A stretch of 64,000 bases of DNA from Ligula intestinalis (taxonomy: Eukaryota > Platyhelminthes > Cestoda > Diphyllobothriidea > Diphyllobothriidae). Positions 37,860 to 50,251 of this stretch are shown here, piece by piece. The DNA lies in contig JAYGXS010000010.1 of the NCBI GenBank assembly GCA_036362985.1, positions 3,462,472 through 3,526,471 on the forward strand, read 5' to 3'. Within the stretch, counting starts at the first letter, position 1. Every line of letters starts with the position of its first letter. The notes beneath the pieces were generated by a model that did no database searches, was not told the origin of the DNA, and worked only from the letters and a program-made list of their open reading frames with translations. The position numbers were made by a program, and so were the translations under genes.

Positions 37860-39130
37860 ACACGAATAAGCTTGCCTTATCGCCTCATGCAGATTGAATT
37901 TCTGCTAAGGTCGCACAGATATGTGGGTTTATATCGCAGAATTTTTTTCCTTCCAGAAATAAAGATAAAAATATACCGCATGTTTGTTCTCCCTATACTA
38001 GAATACTGCTGTCCTTTTTTGGTCTTATGAACACGAATGACCGAAGTAAAATTGAAAAGGTTCAGCGAGTTTTCACTCGTAAAATATTTTCTCTTTCTGA
38101 GTCTATTATTTCTTATACAGATATATATCACTTAGCAAACATGAAATTTCTTTGGGTAAGAAGACTAGAAGCTCGTATATGCTTTCTGTTTCGCGTTAAC
38201 AATAGTCCTAATCTCCCACAAATTAACGCTCTTATTCCGGTAAATCGACCTTACGCCACTCGTAACTCTTCCATGATAATTTCACCACCCCTTAGCTCCA
38301 CATCTTACCGTTCTTGCTTTTTTACCTCCAAATATGGTTTTATTTGGAACAATCTTCCACTCGAAATCGGGTTGTCCACTAAATTATCGATTTTCAAAGG
38401 CAAATTACGTAAGCATTTAAATTTGGAGGAAATAAAGTCGTTACTGTCTGTTTCCTTCCAAACACGCAATTTATAGATTTCGAAAGGGGTCCTCCTGGTA
38501 TTTGAAGCTCTTCCCAGGATAATAAAATGTTTTCTTACTGTATTAGCATTTTCCTCCTCAGAGTCAAGCATCACTTCCAAATGCTGCAAACTCTTCTCCG
38601 TTTTGCAACCTTAGCGGTGGTCTTCGAGGTCGCTATTGATGGTAATCGCGTGGCTGCCAAATTGTTGGTGGACTCTGGAGTCAGGTGGGTCGCATCTCGG
38701 TGTGTTGCCTTGACTTATACTGTCTTCTCCTGTTGTCCCGGATGACCCCTTTTTAACTCACCGCTATATTATTTTTCTCATGACAATGAGCGTCCCGAAC
38801 CCTCAACAGCAGGATCCCATCTAACTGCATCATGTCATACCATGCTACTTATTAAGGCAGTTTTTTCTCCTACATTTTTTTGGAAATCGGTGGCTCGCTG
38901 AACTCATCCACCGATGTAGGAGTTTTTTTACTGACCAGATAATTATTTTATAAGAGTTCGTTGGTAATCGGATCTAACTTACCATCTTACCACGCGTAAC
39001 CTACTACTAATTCCTGTTGTCACACAGCTGAGTACACGCAGCTGTGATTACCTATTCTTATTTTATTAGTTTCACAAAAGCACTAAGTTTGTAATGAAAG
39101 GGCCCCTTGGGCCTTAAATATACCATTTAT
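37860..39130 (+). pseudogene. CR1-like LINE, 3' part
   Basis: The frame 38027-38476 reads MNTNDRSKIEKVQRVFTRKI, then SIISYTDIYHLANMKFLWVR, then YGFIWNNLPLEIG and LSIFKGKLRKHLN, which is the C-terminal part of a non-LTR RT. The upstream 37870-38026 continues it in other frames (AQICGFIS). It is the same family as the - strand RT at 60686-61480. The probable 3' end is GGGCCCCTTGGGCCTTAAATA with an (ATTT)n tail at 39098-39125. The 38480-39090 stretch between holds a short hairpin, CTCCTACAT...ATGTAGGAG, at about 38867-38923. Confidence 0.8.
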
Positions 39131-39189
39131 TTATTTAAAATGTGCCCAAAGAGGCTTTGGGTACGGTACAGTGTATGCAGCGTCGAACT

Positions 39190-39480
39190 TATACAACCAA
39201 GCCTATTCGAATGTGCGCTGATATCTAGCAGCATTTTAGTGGGGCCTGTAGAATCGCTTCGACACATGACAGCTTATCGTATAATAACAGCCTTTTGAAT
39301 GCAATATGTGTTCCTCTCTCTCTCTCTTTCCTGGTGCATTTATTCTAGTAATCTAGTAATTCTAGTAATCTAGTAAACCTTTTCGAAGCAAGCATAGCCT
39401 TCAGGTACCCAAAAGAATCGACATTAAGACGAGCGAAAGGAAATGCACTTCCCATAGTTGTAGATACAGTAAAATGTGCC
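39190..39480 (+). repeat. Dispersed repeat, partner of 37090-37350
   Basis: Same order of blocks as the upstream copy, plus a small tandem ATCTAGTAATTCTAGTA run at about 39348-39375. Confidence 0.6.
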
Positions 39481-39489
39481 CAAAGACAC

Positions 39490-41320
39490 TCCGATTTATT
39501 GATAAGTGATCGCAGCCTGCGATTGTGCGGTTCGAATTGTTTTCCGTCCCACATAATCGACCGATCAGCTAAGTGGTGGGCTGTTGCTGGCCGTGGGGAG
39601 AGAGAGCGAGTGAGGTCGATCTTCAGCGCATTTGCTTCCTCACTTCCTCTGATGCGCTTGAAGCCTGGAGGGTCGCCAACTGACGAGATAACTTGGACAT
39701 CACAGGCAGCCCAGTGTGTGTCATGTTGTGTGGAATGGCTTGCTGCGGGCTGAAAGTCAGGCCCAATGGCTCCTTCTTCCTGTGGCTTTTATGGCGCTCC
39801 AACTCAGCTAAGATCCGAGTGGCATGCCTAGGAACGGTTTCAGTCACGCCCCATTCTGCCTCCCGTCTTCTTGGCTCTGTCTTGACACCAAACACAAGTA
39901 TGTGAGGGACGAGTGAGTGCAATATATGCTATGCAAGTCACCGTCCCTGCACCACCCGTCGTCGAAAACGACGGTCAGGCCGTTTGACGGCCGCAACTCT
40001 AGTGTACCAATGTCAGCAGACTACAGTCAAAGCTAATTTATGTCAAGAACTTTACTCACCTTATACCAACGTTTAACTTAACTTATCGCGCTTGAAACAT
40101 GTGTAAATCACGTAAATATTCCACCTGTTCTTGAAGTACTCAAAATTTATTAACTTCAATATTTTGCTGCAATTCCTCTGCCTGTGGTCGTTTGCATGCC
40201 TGACTTTTCCCGCACAATTGGATCTTCAACATTAAACCGATCGTTGATATGAGTAGATATTTGCAATAACTGATCCTGATGGAAACATGAAAGATCAGAT
40301 CCCTCAGATCATTACTAAAATCACCCTAAATCTGGTATTACCGGAATTCCATATTTGGCTATTGCCACCAGGAGGCTTAAATTTTGGCGATGCAGTTCGG
40401 GTTACCTAACGCATCCGACCGCTCAGGAGACCTGTTATAAATCCGTCGAGGGCTGGTATAAGCCAAATATTGAATTTTTTAAAACCTGATAGTTCTAATG
40501 AAGGAATAAATTTAGCGCAGAACGTTTTCCGTAAAAGTATGCCAGGAATGTCTGTCTGAATAAAAAGGATGGTAATTATGATTTTTAGTTTGTGGAGGTC
40601 CGAAGATCACCCCTTGCGTTGACACGTCTCTTTCGCTGTCCTCCTTCGTTGCTCGCGTGCTCATGACAAATTCCCTATAGCGCCCCGCGTGGCTCATCAT
40701 GCCCTTGCCCGCAAACCATGCAGGCGTAGCAGTCACTTGATGTCTCAAGGTCATCATGACGCTGTGCCACTTGTCTTGCGAGTTGTGCACCTCCTCCTGA
40801 TTGGCTGGAGGGCACCCCCTCCAGATCCTGTAAGTCACTCGCGCTGGCACAGACCACACACACGCACACGTCAACTGGCTTGTTTACTGTAAGCAGCTTG
40901 TTTCTGGAGAGCACTTTCTCAGCTCCTTTTGTTACAGTGCACTATCCTGCCTACTTGGTCTTACTGCCTTTTGACTTGAGGAACCTTCTGTTGTCAACTA
41001 TCTCTTCTTTCGAAAAGTTAATCTGCTACGTCAGTCGCTTTTTGAGTCGGATTAGTTCGACATCTTATATTTTAGGCAGGCGCCTATGTCTTGTCAGCTA
41101 ACGGCCGCCTGCGAGCATACCCAGAAGGTATCACCACTCTTCGCCCTGCACCCACAATGAGTGGGATAATAGCACTTACATATCGAAAGATATTTCTTTT
41201 TGATGTTCGTTCCTTCGACCGCGATATGTAGAGATTTTCAAGGTACATTTGCATGTATATTTCCATAAATGACTTAAATATCTCTTAATTAGCTGTGATA
41301 CTTTAACTTGGCATAGTTTT
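39490..41320. other. Repeat-like sequence without identified gene
   Basis: Open frames up to 120 codons on the - strand (40512-40874) resemble no family I know. No RNA or repeat structure could be supported. Confidence 0.3.
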
Positions 41321-42780
41321 GAGATTTTCGATGGATGGCGAAGTCGGAAGAAGATGGTTTCCCTAAAGCCAGAAGTGAGGTAAGACGGGTAAGCCTGGAC
41401 AGTGTTCAATCTGAAAAATATATGACAAAGGGTTCTATGGCGAGGTGTTGCTCATAGTCCTTTCAGGCCCATTTTTGCGTGGTTGTGCAGGCTTACCGCG
41501 CCTGTAGCCAAACAGGAAATGGTCACACTGACTGGCTTCGAGCTTTCGTGGTTGCGACACGACCGGGAGGGGACAAGAGGACATCGTGGAGCGCAAGAAT
41601 TGGCAGGCAAAAGGAATCTGAGTCAGTTCAGTGGCGAAGGTCACGGACTGCCACAGTAGCCCATGGATATACCGAAGGCGGTGTGTAGCGACGCCGAAGG
41701 ATTGGTTGATGTTTAAAATAAGTGGGTAACCAAAGGGACAGGCAGGCGAACATTGTGTCCACTATGGTGGATATATACAGGGGGTACAGAGGAAATGTGA
41801 GGTTTTCTCGTGGCTTGCATGTTGGAGGTTGATGAGGAAACAGTACCTGTTGATGGCAGCGGGCATTATGGAAGAGAAAGCAGTCGGTCGGGGAGCAGGT
41901 AGAGCGGACCGGCGTTATTTTGACAGTTCGCGCCTAGTGCCTCTGCGCTGACTTACCTTATCTTTGCTCGCCAAGTATTTGTGCACTCACGCGTGATAAA
42001 CTCCCCCGCATATTATTTGTCAATCGGTGCGAGAGGCCCACGTTTTCCTGTCCGTTCTGCCATCCCTATCGAGTCGCTGCTTAAGGCCCGCGTTAGCTCG
42101 AACCAATCTATGCGCGCCGCTTCCTTTGAGTGGGTGCAGGCGACAAGGGAAACACCTCACGGTCTAGGCTCCCCAACAACGGACCCACGCAGTAACGCAA
42201 TTGGCGTGAACACACAGCTGGGAGCTAGCGCGTGACAGAGCCATGTTTAAAAGCTGTGCCAAACTACTCTGTCTTTGCTGACTTTTGACCTGGGATTCGT
42301 CCGTGTTGTCGACACAGAGGCTTCGATAGAATGTTGGAGACAGCAGCTTTTAGGTGTTCCACGCTCAGGACCCCTCGCGTTTTTAACGATGGATGTGGAA
42401 CGTTTTTGTACCTCCAGAGACCACATGGAAAGGACTGTCGCAGCGGGTTCCAATGGCCGGTGGACAAGGTCATAATGGAGATAGATATGAGAGCAGCTCA
42501 TGAAGTATTTCTCACGATAAGACCTAGAGATGAATGGTCTGGGCAGAAGAGCTTGCGGGAACCCAGGACATGTCCTTTGTTGCTTGCAGACAATCAGGAA
42601 ATGGTGCACACTAATTGGCTTCGAGCTCTCGTGGAAATGGTGCACACTGATTGGCTTCGAGCTCTCGTGGCTGTGGCCAGACCGTAAGCTGGACAGGAAG
42701 GCAATGTGGGCGCGCAAGGCTTGGCATGCAAAGTCACGATGATTCAGCGCGTTGATGCTGATCACAGACCTCCGCAAGTT
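41320..42780. repeat. Two copies of a dispersed repeat
   Basis: GGAAATGGT.CACACTGA.TGGCTTCGAGCT.TCGTGG occurs at about 41515, and twice in tandem (37-base period) at about 42598-42670. GGCATGCAAA- and GATTCAG-type flanking blocks are also shared. Family unknown. Confidence 0.5.
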
Positions 42781-45025
42781 CAGTGGATCGGAATTTAATG
42801 CCCCAATTTAGTAAAATGCTACACAGGTGCAATCCAGAAAGCATCTGCCGGTCACTCTTTCTGTGTGATAATATCTGAAGATATTTTATTGGTGGGGGGG
42901 TGATAATTTGTCTAAGAGGCATTGGTCGTTAAATGGATAAGCACTGAGATGTTTTGCTAGTAGCCAGTATAACGTGGATATACTGCAATCGCCACATTTC
43001 GAGATCAGGCAACCGTGCACTTATTGGCTTATCGACTTCAGATACCTTTGTTTTTATTGGCCGGTGTGCTAGTTGTGCCGCTCGCGCAAAGGACACCGTT
43101 TCAATTTGCGCTGCCGTAGCGCGCACGTGACGGCTCTCGTGACTGCATCTGTGGCACTCTTGTTTTTGTTCCCTGCCGTTTACTTTACCCCTCTCTGTTT
43201 TTTGTCTCACTCTGCATTTTGTTGAGGCAGGTCTACAGGAGGACAATTAGGAGGCTAAAAAAACCGTGAGTATCACGTGAAGTTGCGGATGAAATTTTCT
43301 TGTTCAATTCTAAGTGGGTGGGGAAAATATATTGGGTCCCTCAAGTGATCATACGTGTCGGACGTCGAATTGGATACGTTTTTCCGTTTATTTGGTTTAT
43401 TTGATGGTAAGCATTTTGCGCTAGAAATAGCGCAAGTATCCCATGAGGGTACGGATGAAACCAACATGTTCAGTGCTAAGCGCTTCAAGTCGGATGAGGA
43501 AGACATCTTGGCTCACCCAGGTAATCGTGTTTGGATGGAATTTCGGGAGGATGAATTGGATATATTTCGCTGTTTATTTGGTAGGGGCAGCAGGCAATGC
43601 CTTTGAAAACCGTATTGATTACCTGCCGACACCTCATATACTTTTGTACAGGCACGCGCAAAATTTTTCCCTTTTAAAATAGTAGTCACAGACAGTGAGT
43701 AGCATTATTTTTACAAATAACTTTTTTCTGGTCTTTGTGTGGTGTTAATTCGAGTTCATGCTGCCAAAGGACAACAGGAGACAGAATTATCCAAGCGTTC
43801 TTTGAACAGCTGTAAGGACGTCGCCTCCAGTTATGAATGTGGTAGGCTCTTCCCTTGTCCGATGGCCCGTTGTGTGAAGGTTTAGAGCGGAGATTAATTT
43901 TACACATTTTTATGCGCAACTTTATTGTGTGTCCAGAGGGACGAGGCAAGAGGGGCTGTTGCAGACGGTCTATAAATGCTGTCCTCTTCTCATTCAAGGC
44001 CCGCAGCCCCAAATTCATCCGTCTTTGCAGGTGGCTGTTCCAACCTTCTGACCTTAGACCGCTTGACCGACCTTCACTCGTACACGCACGCGAGCACACA
44101 GGCGCACACGCACACGTGTGCCCAATTAGTCACGGATTCTCAAGTGACATTTGAGCGTGCCACCCTGCGACCAAAACAGCAAGGGACGTCTATACGCGAC
44201 ACCAATAACAGACCCCCTGAACTCGCTTCGCCGTCATCACATCTCACACACACTCCCGGGCACGACCGAACGCAGGCAACATCGGTTCACTGCCAGTACC
44301 CACTGCTGTTTTGTACGCAGGTTTGTCGTTAGCTGTTCGTGTAAATATCACCTTAACAGACTTGTGCTTACAGTCGAATCGTGGTGGGCAGATCTGCAGA
44401 TCTCTATGAATTGGAAGCTTTTTTCACGAGGAGCCCAAGGCGGTCACCATCAAGGTGTGTGACATGACACAGCTGTCTCTTTATTTATTTGTTTAATATC
44501 TGCTTGCATTTGTTATATCATTGCAAAATATATTCAGACAGGAATCAGACAGAAAGAGAAGATGCCGAATGGCATTCATGTCATTTGCTTCAACGCTGAA
44601 TTTCCGTTAAATTAGTCGGGAGAGGGTACTACAACATTCAACAAAGCGACACTGTACTCTTCGACATAGTGCACGACAGAATGGCCATATCCGTCTGACA
44701 TCTCATGGTTGCCTCTAGTCTGAGTGTGACTCCAACTCGAATAGAGTAAAAATGTGGCTCACGGAAGCGCTCGCAAAACTTGAGATCTTGTTTCCATGTG
44801 TGCCATTTGATGAAGATCAGCGAGTAGCCATTTTCTCGGAAGAATTGTCTAACATAAAACTATTCGGTGGATTTCGTCCAGTTCACTGAACTGTTCCTCA
44901 ACATGCCAATATAATGCGCACACACAACTATTTTGTGATTGATTGGATAGTTTTTTGAAGTTTAGTAATTGCTTCTTATTCATCGCATACTTGAACACTC
45001 AGGTCTTTAGGTCACCATAATATTT
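42781..45025. other. No identified gene
   Basis: An 83-codon frame at 43355-43606 is acidic and repeats a short FRxLFG-like segment, but I do not recognise it. A CACACG-rich stretch is at 44080-44125. Otherwise nothing is seen. Confidence 0.3.
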
Positions 45026-45256
45026 ACAACAAACGAGTATACAAGGACGGTTAGCAAGTTGTTTTCTTCCTTCTCTGTATAAAATTGTGCGTTTGGGAAT
45101 ATTTTTTAGGTTAATTTTAAACATCAACACTTGATCCAGTTCGATGACGACAAAGAAAATCAAGAATTTCACTTTGAGGTTTTAAAAAATCAGCAGCTCG
45201 AACCATTGAAAGATCGCCTTGGCTTCGAGTCCTGAAATCAGCGGACCTATTGGTGC
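45026..45256 (+). repeat. Direct repeat, left copy
   Basis: ACAACAAACGAGT...AAGTTGTTTT...AATTGTGCGTT.GGGAATAT...GGCTTCGAGTCCTGAAATCAG...ACCTATT recurs in the same orientation at 46247-46479. The GGCTTCGAGTCC block resembles a tRNA B box. Confidence 0.8.
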
Positions 45257-46235
45257 GCAACCGGGTCATGAGAATCAAGGACCGATTGAATCCCCAGCGA
45301 GCAGTTGGTTGTAGTGTATCGCATACCATGTCTAAACGGTATGTGATGCACTACAACCGACGCATTATCGCAAGTGGCTGTCCACAAGATAATCACCCAC
45401 GCCTGCAACAAGACAGGCCGAGAATTGGTAAAAGCCTTGGCCGCCTCGGGTGAGAACTCAGTCGATCGATTTATCGATCCGACGCCCACATGTATCGCCC
45501 TGCGCAGGCATCTCCGGACTGATGGTTGATGGGCCCTGCCTCCTGTAGTTGTTGCTTGGTTCTTTGTTGCTGCCTTTATCTCTGACGACGGACTCCAGTA
45601 AGAGCCCGAAAGCACAGACGAATCAAACCATAATTTCGTTGATTGACACGCCTTCTCCCCATCCCTACAAAAAACTGTACCTACGTTCGGCATTTTTTTT
45701 CAAAATGAACAGCAGCAAAGCAAAAGAGAATGTTGTGTAATAAATCAAAGCTAGCGTTCAAGCAGATATGCAGCCCAAATACAAGTCCATGGCATAGCAT
45801 TTTCACAGAAACACACACGCAGACAGAGGTGGAGGGTGGGGAATGAGAAGAAGATAGGGAACGGTGGGGAGAGGGGGGAAGAGCAATCTTGTCCGATGGG
45901 GAGCGGCGACTCACGGCTGCCCCCATGGAAGCAGGAAAAAAGACATTGGAAGGTAATGTATACACAAGTAACCAGATCAAAGGAGCGCAAAGGTGGGAGC
46001 GCAATCCATCAACCAAACGGCCCGCCAAATTTGCCCGATTGCAACTGACGAAGGACGTTTTGGAGGCCGGCCATGCCACCCATCTGGTGCAGCACTCGGG
46101 GATCCATGGCCCGTGCCATGGAGTGGTTCAGTTTATTCATCTTCCCAGCGCCCACGGAACGCGTGGCGGCCGCCATCTCTGAGAGACTCTGCGGTGCTCC
46201 AGTACCCCCCGGCCCGGCGCTCGGGCCCGCACCAC
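45257..46235 (-). pseudogene. Truncated inverted duplicate of SRP54 3' end
   Basis: On the - strand, 46235-46009 repeats the last part of SRP54 exon 5: [53 protein letters not shown], ending QSGKFGGPFG then stop, against [14 protein letters not shown] in the gene (four residues fewer). It continues through the 3' UTR and flank (46008-45680) and the repeat unit of 34010-34530. It has no GTPase domain and cannot make SRP54. It lies exactly between two direct repeats. Confidence 0.9.
45314..45365. repeat. Short inverted repeat
   Basis: GGTTGTAGTGTATCGCATACC and, after ten bases, GGTATGTGATGCACTACAACC form a 21-base stem with two mismatches. Confidence 0.75.
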
Positions 46236-46246
46236 AACGAACAAAC

Positions 46247-46479
46247 AACAACAAACGAGTTTATAAGCAGGGTTAGTAAGTTGTTTTATTCCTTCTCACT
46301 AGAAAATTGTGCGTTCGGGAATATGTTTTAAAAATTTCTTTGAAACATAAACATTTGAGGCAGTTCGATGACGACGAAGAGAGCCAAGAATTTCGCTTTG
46401 TGGTTTTAAAATATTAGAAGCTCTATCCATTAAACGATCACCTTGGCTTCGAGTCCTGAAATCAGTAGACCTATTAGTG
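46247..46479 (+). repeat. Direct repeat, right copy
   Basis: Second copy of the 45026-45256 repeat, same orientation, bracketing the SRP54 fragment. Confidence 0.8.
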
Positions 46480-47135
46480 TTCCCTTCACCGTCGGGGACT
46501 GCGCAGACGAACACATTTTCCGACGCAAGTGAGCTTGGTGGCCAAGCAATCATCAAGCCAACGTTCAACAATTTTGATGAAATTTTAGCAACTAACAACC
46601 TGCATGAAGACTGTCAAACCATCCACGCACCAGACGGCAACCACCATCAATGAAGTGGGCGTCGTAATTGTTATAGGTATGTAGAAACAAAGCAACTGCA
46701 TCCTATAAATACGTCAATTACCTGTATCTCTTACAGTCTCTGGTAATGAGTTCGAAATGTCAGACGAACTGTCCTTGTTTGAGTCGTGACATCTACTTCT
46801 TTTCAACTTCTTCGATTGTATCGTCAGTTTTTTTACCGTATATATTATGCTTTACAGCTAAGGTGGGACACCATGAATTCTCATGTTTAAATTTTTCGGT
46901 TGCATTGGTTTTATTGAGTACTGTGCACCGTAGTACTAAGATGCAGAACCAAAGTTCGAGTGACACAATTGAATATAAAACCCTTATTTGGGATTGCTTC
47001 GCAGTGAATAGCATCTACTTTACTAATGGGAATGAATGGTTCGAGAGACACCGTAAGTAAATAGTGAATCCTAATAAATGAGGAGGTTATTTTGATATAC
47101 TGCCCAAACACTGATGAACTCGCAAAACTACTCAG
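46480..47135. other. No feature seen
   Basis: A 104-codon frame at 46746-47060 has no recognisable relatives. Confidence 0.3.
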
Positions 47136-47810
47136 ATAATTTATTTATATACTGCTAGTTTACAGGCAAGGTCAAAAGTGATATACCCTAGAAGACTAAG
47201 CTAACAATGTACAATACTCTCGGTTATTCTTTCTAGTGTTTCTCAGGAACAGAAAAACTACAGCTCGTTGTTTGTTTTAAGTTCGGCATGGGGAATGCGT
47301 GACACAGATGTACAATGCGGTCATTCTCTCTTCGCTGCTATAGATCCAGTATTCTGACCAAATAAAGGCAGGTTGGCGAACAGTCGCTCGTTACCGGCTA
47401 AAGAATTAGCGATTACGGGCTGCAGAATCAACACCACTGCCCACAGCAGGAAGCCTGGCACAAGATTCCCATTTCATGAAAGCTATCAGAGATTCCACCG
47501 AATCAGCACGCAAAATTCTTGAAAGCTTTATTAAATGTAGAAAACTAGTGATGACTATCAAACAAAAGGGACCTTTACTGCATTTTTATACCTCCGGGTA
47601 ACGAAGAAAACACTGGCGATATCAAATTCTGCGCGCCGAAGAAAGAAATAAAAAGTTCATCTCGATGACTGGTGTGCGAAGAATGGTCAGGCTGCTTCAG
47701 AGTAATAAGGGGCTTATAGAGTCTTTTTCGAGCCATAGCCGCCACATCTGTATGTCATATTCTAGGTTTTGTCGAACGAACCTGGAACGGCATGTCAACT
47801 AGTAATAAAA
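47136..47810 (-). mobile_element. CR1-like LINE 3' end copy
   Basis: On the - strand, CACCAGTCATCGAGATG, ATCACTAGTTTTCTACAT and AATTTTGCGTGCTGATTCGGTGGAATCTCTGAT match 16150-16375 of the + strand LINE. The 3' UTR then continues (CGTAATCGCTAATTCTTTAGCCG) to a TATAAATAAATTAT tail near 47140. 5' truncated. Confidence 0.75.
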
Positions 47811-49720
47811 ACGAAGGACGCATTCATTTTTCTGCCCTAACATGTGAAGTCCTGCAATGCTGAAGCACCTGGTGATCATAAACCTTCGGATTTAGTAAAT
47901 AACGGGTGGTCAATGTGACAGGAGGAATAGTAATCTTCGATTTGCAGCCGTTGTTAGAAGCATGGAGCTAAGGAATACCGATTTTAATGAAACAGTGGAA
48001 ACTGGACAGGGCTCACTATAAATTTCAGCAATGTGCGCTTAATGGCCCTGAAGCGGAAACACTAAATTTTGAAAAGGTCTGTGTGGTCTCTGATCGAATT
48101 TCCGACTTTTGAACAACTGGCGAACCTCCGTATCGATACTCGTACTCCAATAAAAAAACCAGGAAATTGTTAGAAGTGTGCGTATGCCGTATAAATAAGT
48201 TCCATCACTGAAGTGTGCAACAAGAAAGAATTTGGTCGGGAAAAGCAACGAGGATAAAGATTGTTCACACTAAGAGCTACAGGGGATTTGAGAGTCACAA
48301 AATATGACAAAGGAAAAGCACCAGCACAGTTCTAAAATCAAAGGATAAATACTAAACCAACGCCTTCGTAGACAGATGGTGGTAGACGCGTCAAACACTT
48401 TCTTTGGCGATGGCAAAGGCGAAATCAACAGTGGCTTGGCAGAACCAAATGCCAAAATGTCTCTCGGCTTTGATGATTAAAGCGTGTCGGTTGGAGAGTG
48501 CTGCATCTCTTAAAATAACATACGAACCTCACAAATTCCACTCACGCAAGGGTTGGCTGGCAAGATAGACGGTTCCGATGGAAGTTGGCCGTCGGAAATG
48601 TGGAACTAACTGCTACAACCTGTTTCGTTGTGTGCTAGCAGCTCACTGTGCCAGTAATAGAGATTGGGTGATGGAAAAATTTCTTGAAACGATAGCGAAA
48701 CACCAGGATGTCAAACAGATAAAGAGTCCAATATAAGAAACCAAGTGCGCAACACAGGAAGCCTGGCGTCACCATTCTCAAGTCAAACTTCCTTGATCAC
48801 TCTTGCCGGGAACGATTCCGCGGTATCTACAATTGCAGAAACTCAACAGATAATAATGAATACAGGAAATTAATTTCAACAATTTTTTTACTGGAGTATC
48901 ATATACTGCATTATTCGAACTTCCTCCTGCGCAGTGTAATGACGCTATGTATTCCCTTGATTAGGTGCACTAACAGTTGCACCCTATCCTTACTTTGAAC
49001 ATAGCCTTTCATATCTCTCAGCGGAGTGCATTTTACTCCTTAAATGTCTTATGTTGTGAGTTCATTGAACTCCAATTTTGTTTCAAAATTTCCTCACAAG
49101 GAAAGTGTGGATTTTATTATCCTAGGTAACGTATTCACAAAGACAGACCTTCGGCAGACAGGAATAACAGCCTAGTTTGCATAGCAAATTTTCAAATTCG
49201 GCCGTACATACGGAATATCTGTACATTGGACAGTGTCGTTAACTCAGTTTTTATATTATGGATACTCGTTCTGGCCGCTGAAAAATAAACTGATACCTCA
49301 AAGGGCCGTACAGACTTCAGGAATGCAGGCATGTATGGTGAACTTTGCAATTAGCTTCACTTATATTCAGGGAAGATAATATTTTATTGGTACACGAACA
49401 TAGTTAATCGTGGTATAATGGCCTCACATAATTAATGGACGTTGAGCTGCATGTTATTTTATCGTTGTATGCTTTTTAACTTACCAGCAAATTTTGGCCT
49501 CTACTCAAATATGGGTTTGCTGCCATTTTGCTGATTACATTAGATTAATTGCATATTAGCAGTTTTACTATCAAAACGCGAATTTATCTATTAAGTTGAA
49601 TAAATTAAAAAGCGCACTCATTGTGAACCCGAATAGATTATAACTTCATCGGTATGCCAAGACTGGGCTTATTAGGCCAGACCGATCCGGTGTCCGCTCG
49701 TTTCAAAATAGCAGCGAAAA
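47811..49720. other. Upstream region of POLR2D
   Basis: No gene or repeat recognised; short frames only. The 5' UTR of POLR2D must lie just before 49721, but no promoter motif is clear. Confidence 0.35.
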
Positions 49721-50251
49721 ATGTCACAGATGAGAGCAGTCGCGGATGAGTTTGACGCCACAAAATTGAAGTTCCCGAAAGGTAGCGCGTTTGATTTACT
49801 TTAATTTTAAAAATAAGAATTTGAAACTACTGACACGTTGATGATTTCCGAAGTAAAATTCCTTCTTGAGCACAGGTATGCTTATCAGCATTTGTTGACT
49901 GATTTACCTACGTAAGGAAGGAACAGAACGAAAATAATCCTGTCCACGAACTCGAAATGTCAAACAACTTTGTTAAAGCCTTGAACTATACAACACAGTT
50001 TTCGAAGTTCAATAACCGCGAAACGATTGACAGTGTTCGCAGGTAAACTCCTATTAGTGTGACCTTCCCACAGTCTATTAGTTCAGAAAAGGTTTCATAA
50101 TTTCGAACTAGCCGCAATCGCAAATCTTTTACCGGACACTGCGGAGGAAGCCCGGGCTCTAATTCCAAGTCTCGAAAGTCCCCGTTTCCCCGAAGACGAA
50201 CTCCAGCAAATACTTGATGAAATCCAGTCTAAACGCAGTTTCCAGTCTTAA
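49721..50251 (+). CDS. POLR2D: RNA polymerase II subunit RPB4 (POLR2D)
   Basis: Four exons: 49721-49781, 49818-49875, 49917-50042 and 50074-50251, giving 140 residues against 142 in human. RPB4 pairs with RPB7 to form the stalk of RNA polymerase II. Visible segments: [88 protein letters not shown] and IQSKRSFQS at the stop, colinear with the human protein throughout. The three introns are 36, 41 and 31 bases with GTAGCG/ATAAG, GTATGC/CGTAAG and GTAAAC/CCACAG ends; introns 1 to 3 split Glu, Arg and Ser codons. The start ATG is taken from the length match; a second in-frame ATG at 49730 is possible. Confidence 0.96.

Noticed and set aside
40512..40874. 120-codon frame on the - strand
   Set aside because: No domain or homology recognised; typical chance frame in GC-richer repeat sequence.
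43355..43606. 83-codon acidic frame as a host gene exon
   Set aside because: No family resemblance, and splice sites are ambiguous.
44080..44130. CACACG-rich tract as a CRISPR or regulatory array
   Set aside because: Simple low-complexity sequence without regular repeat and spacer structure.
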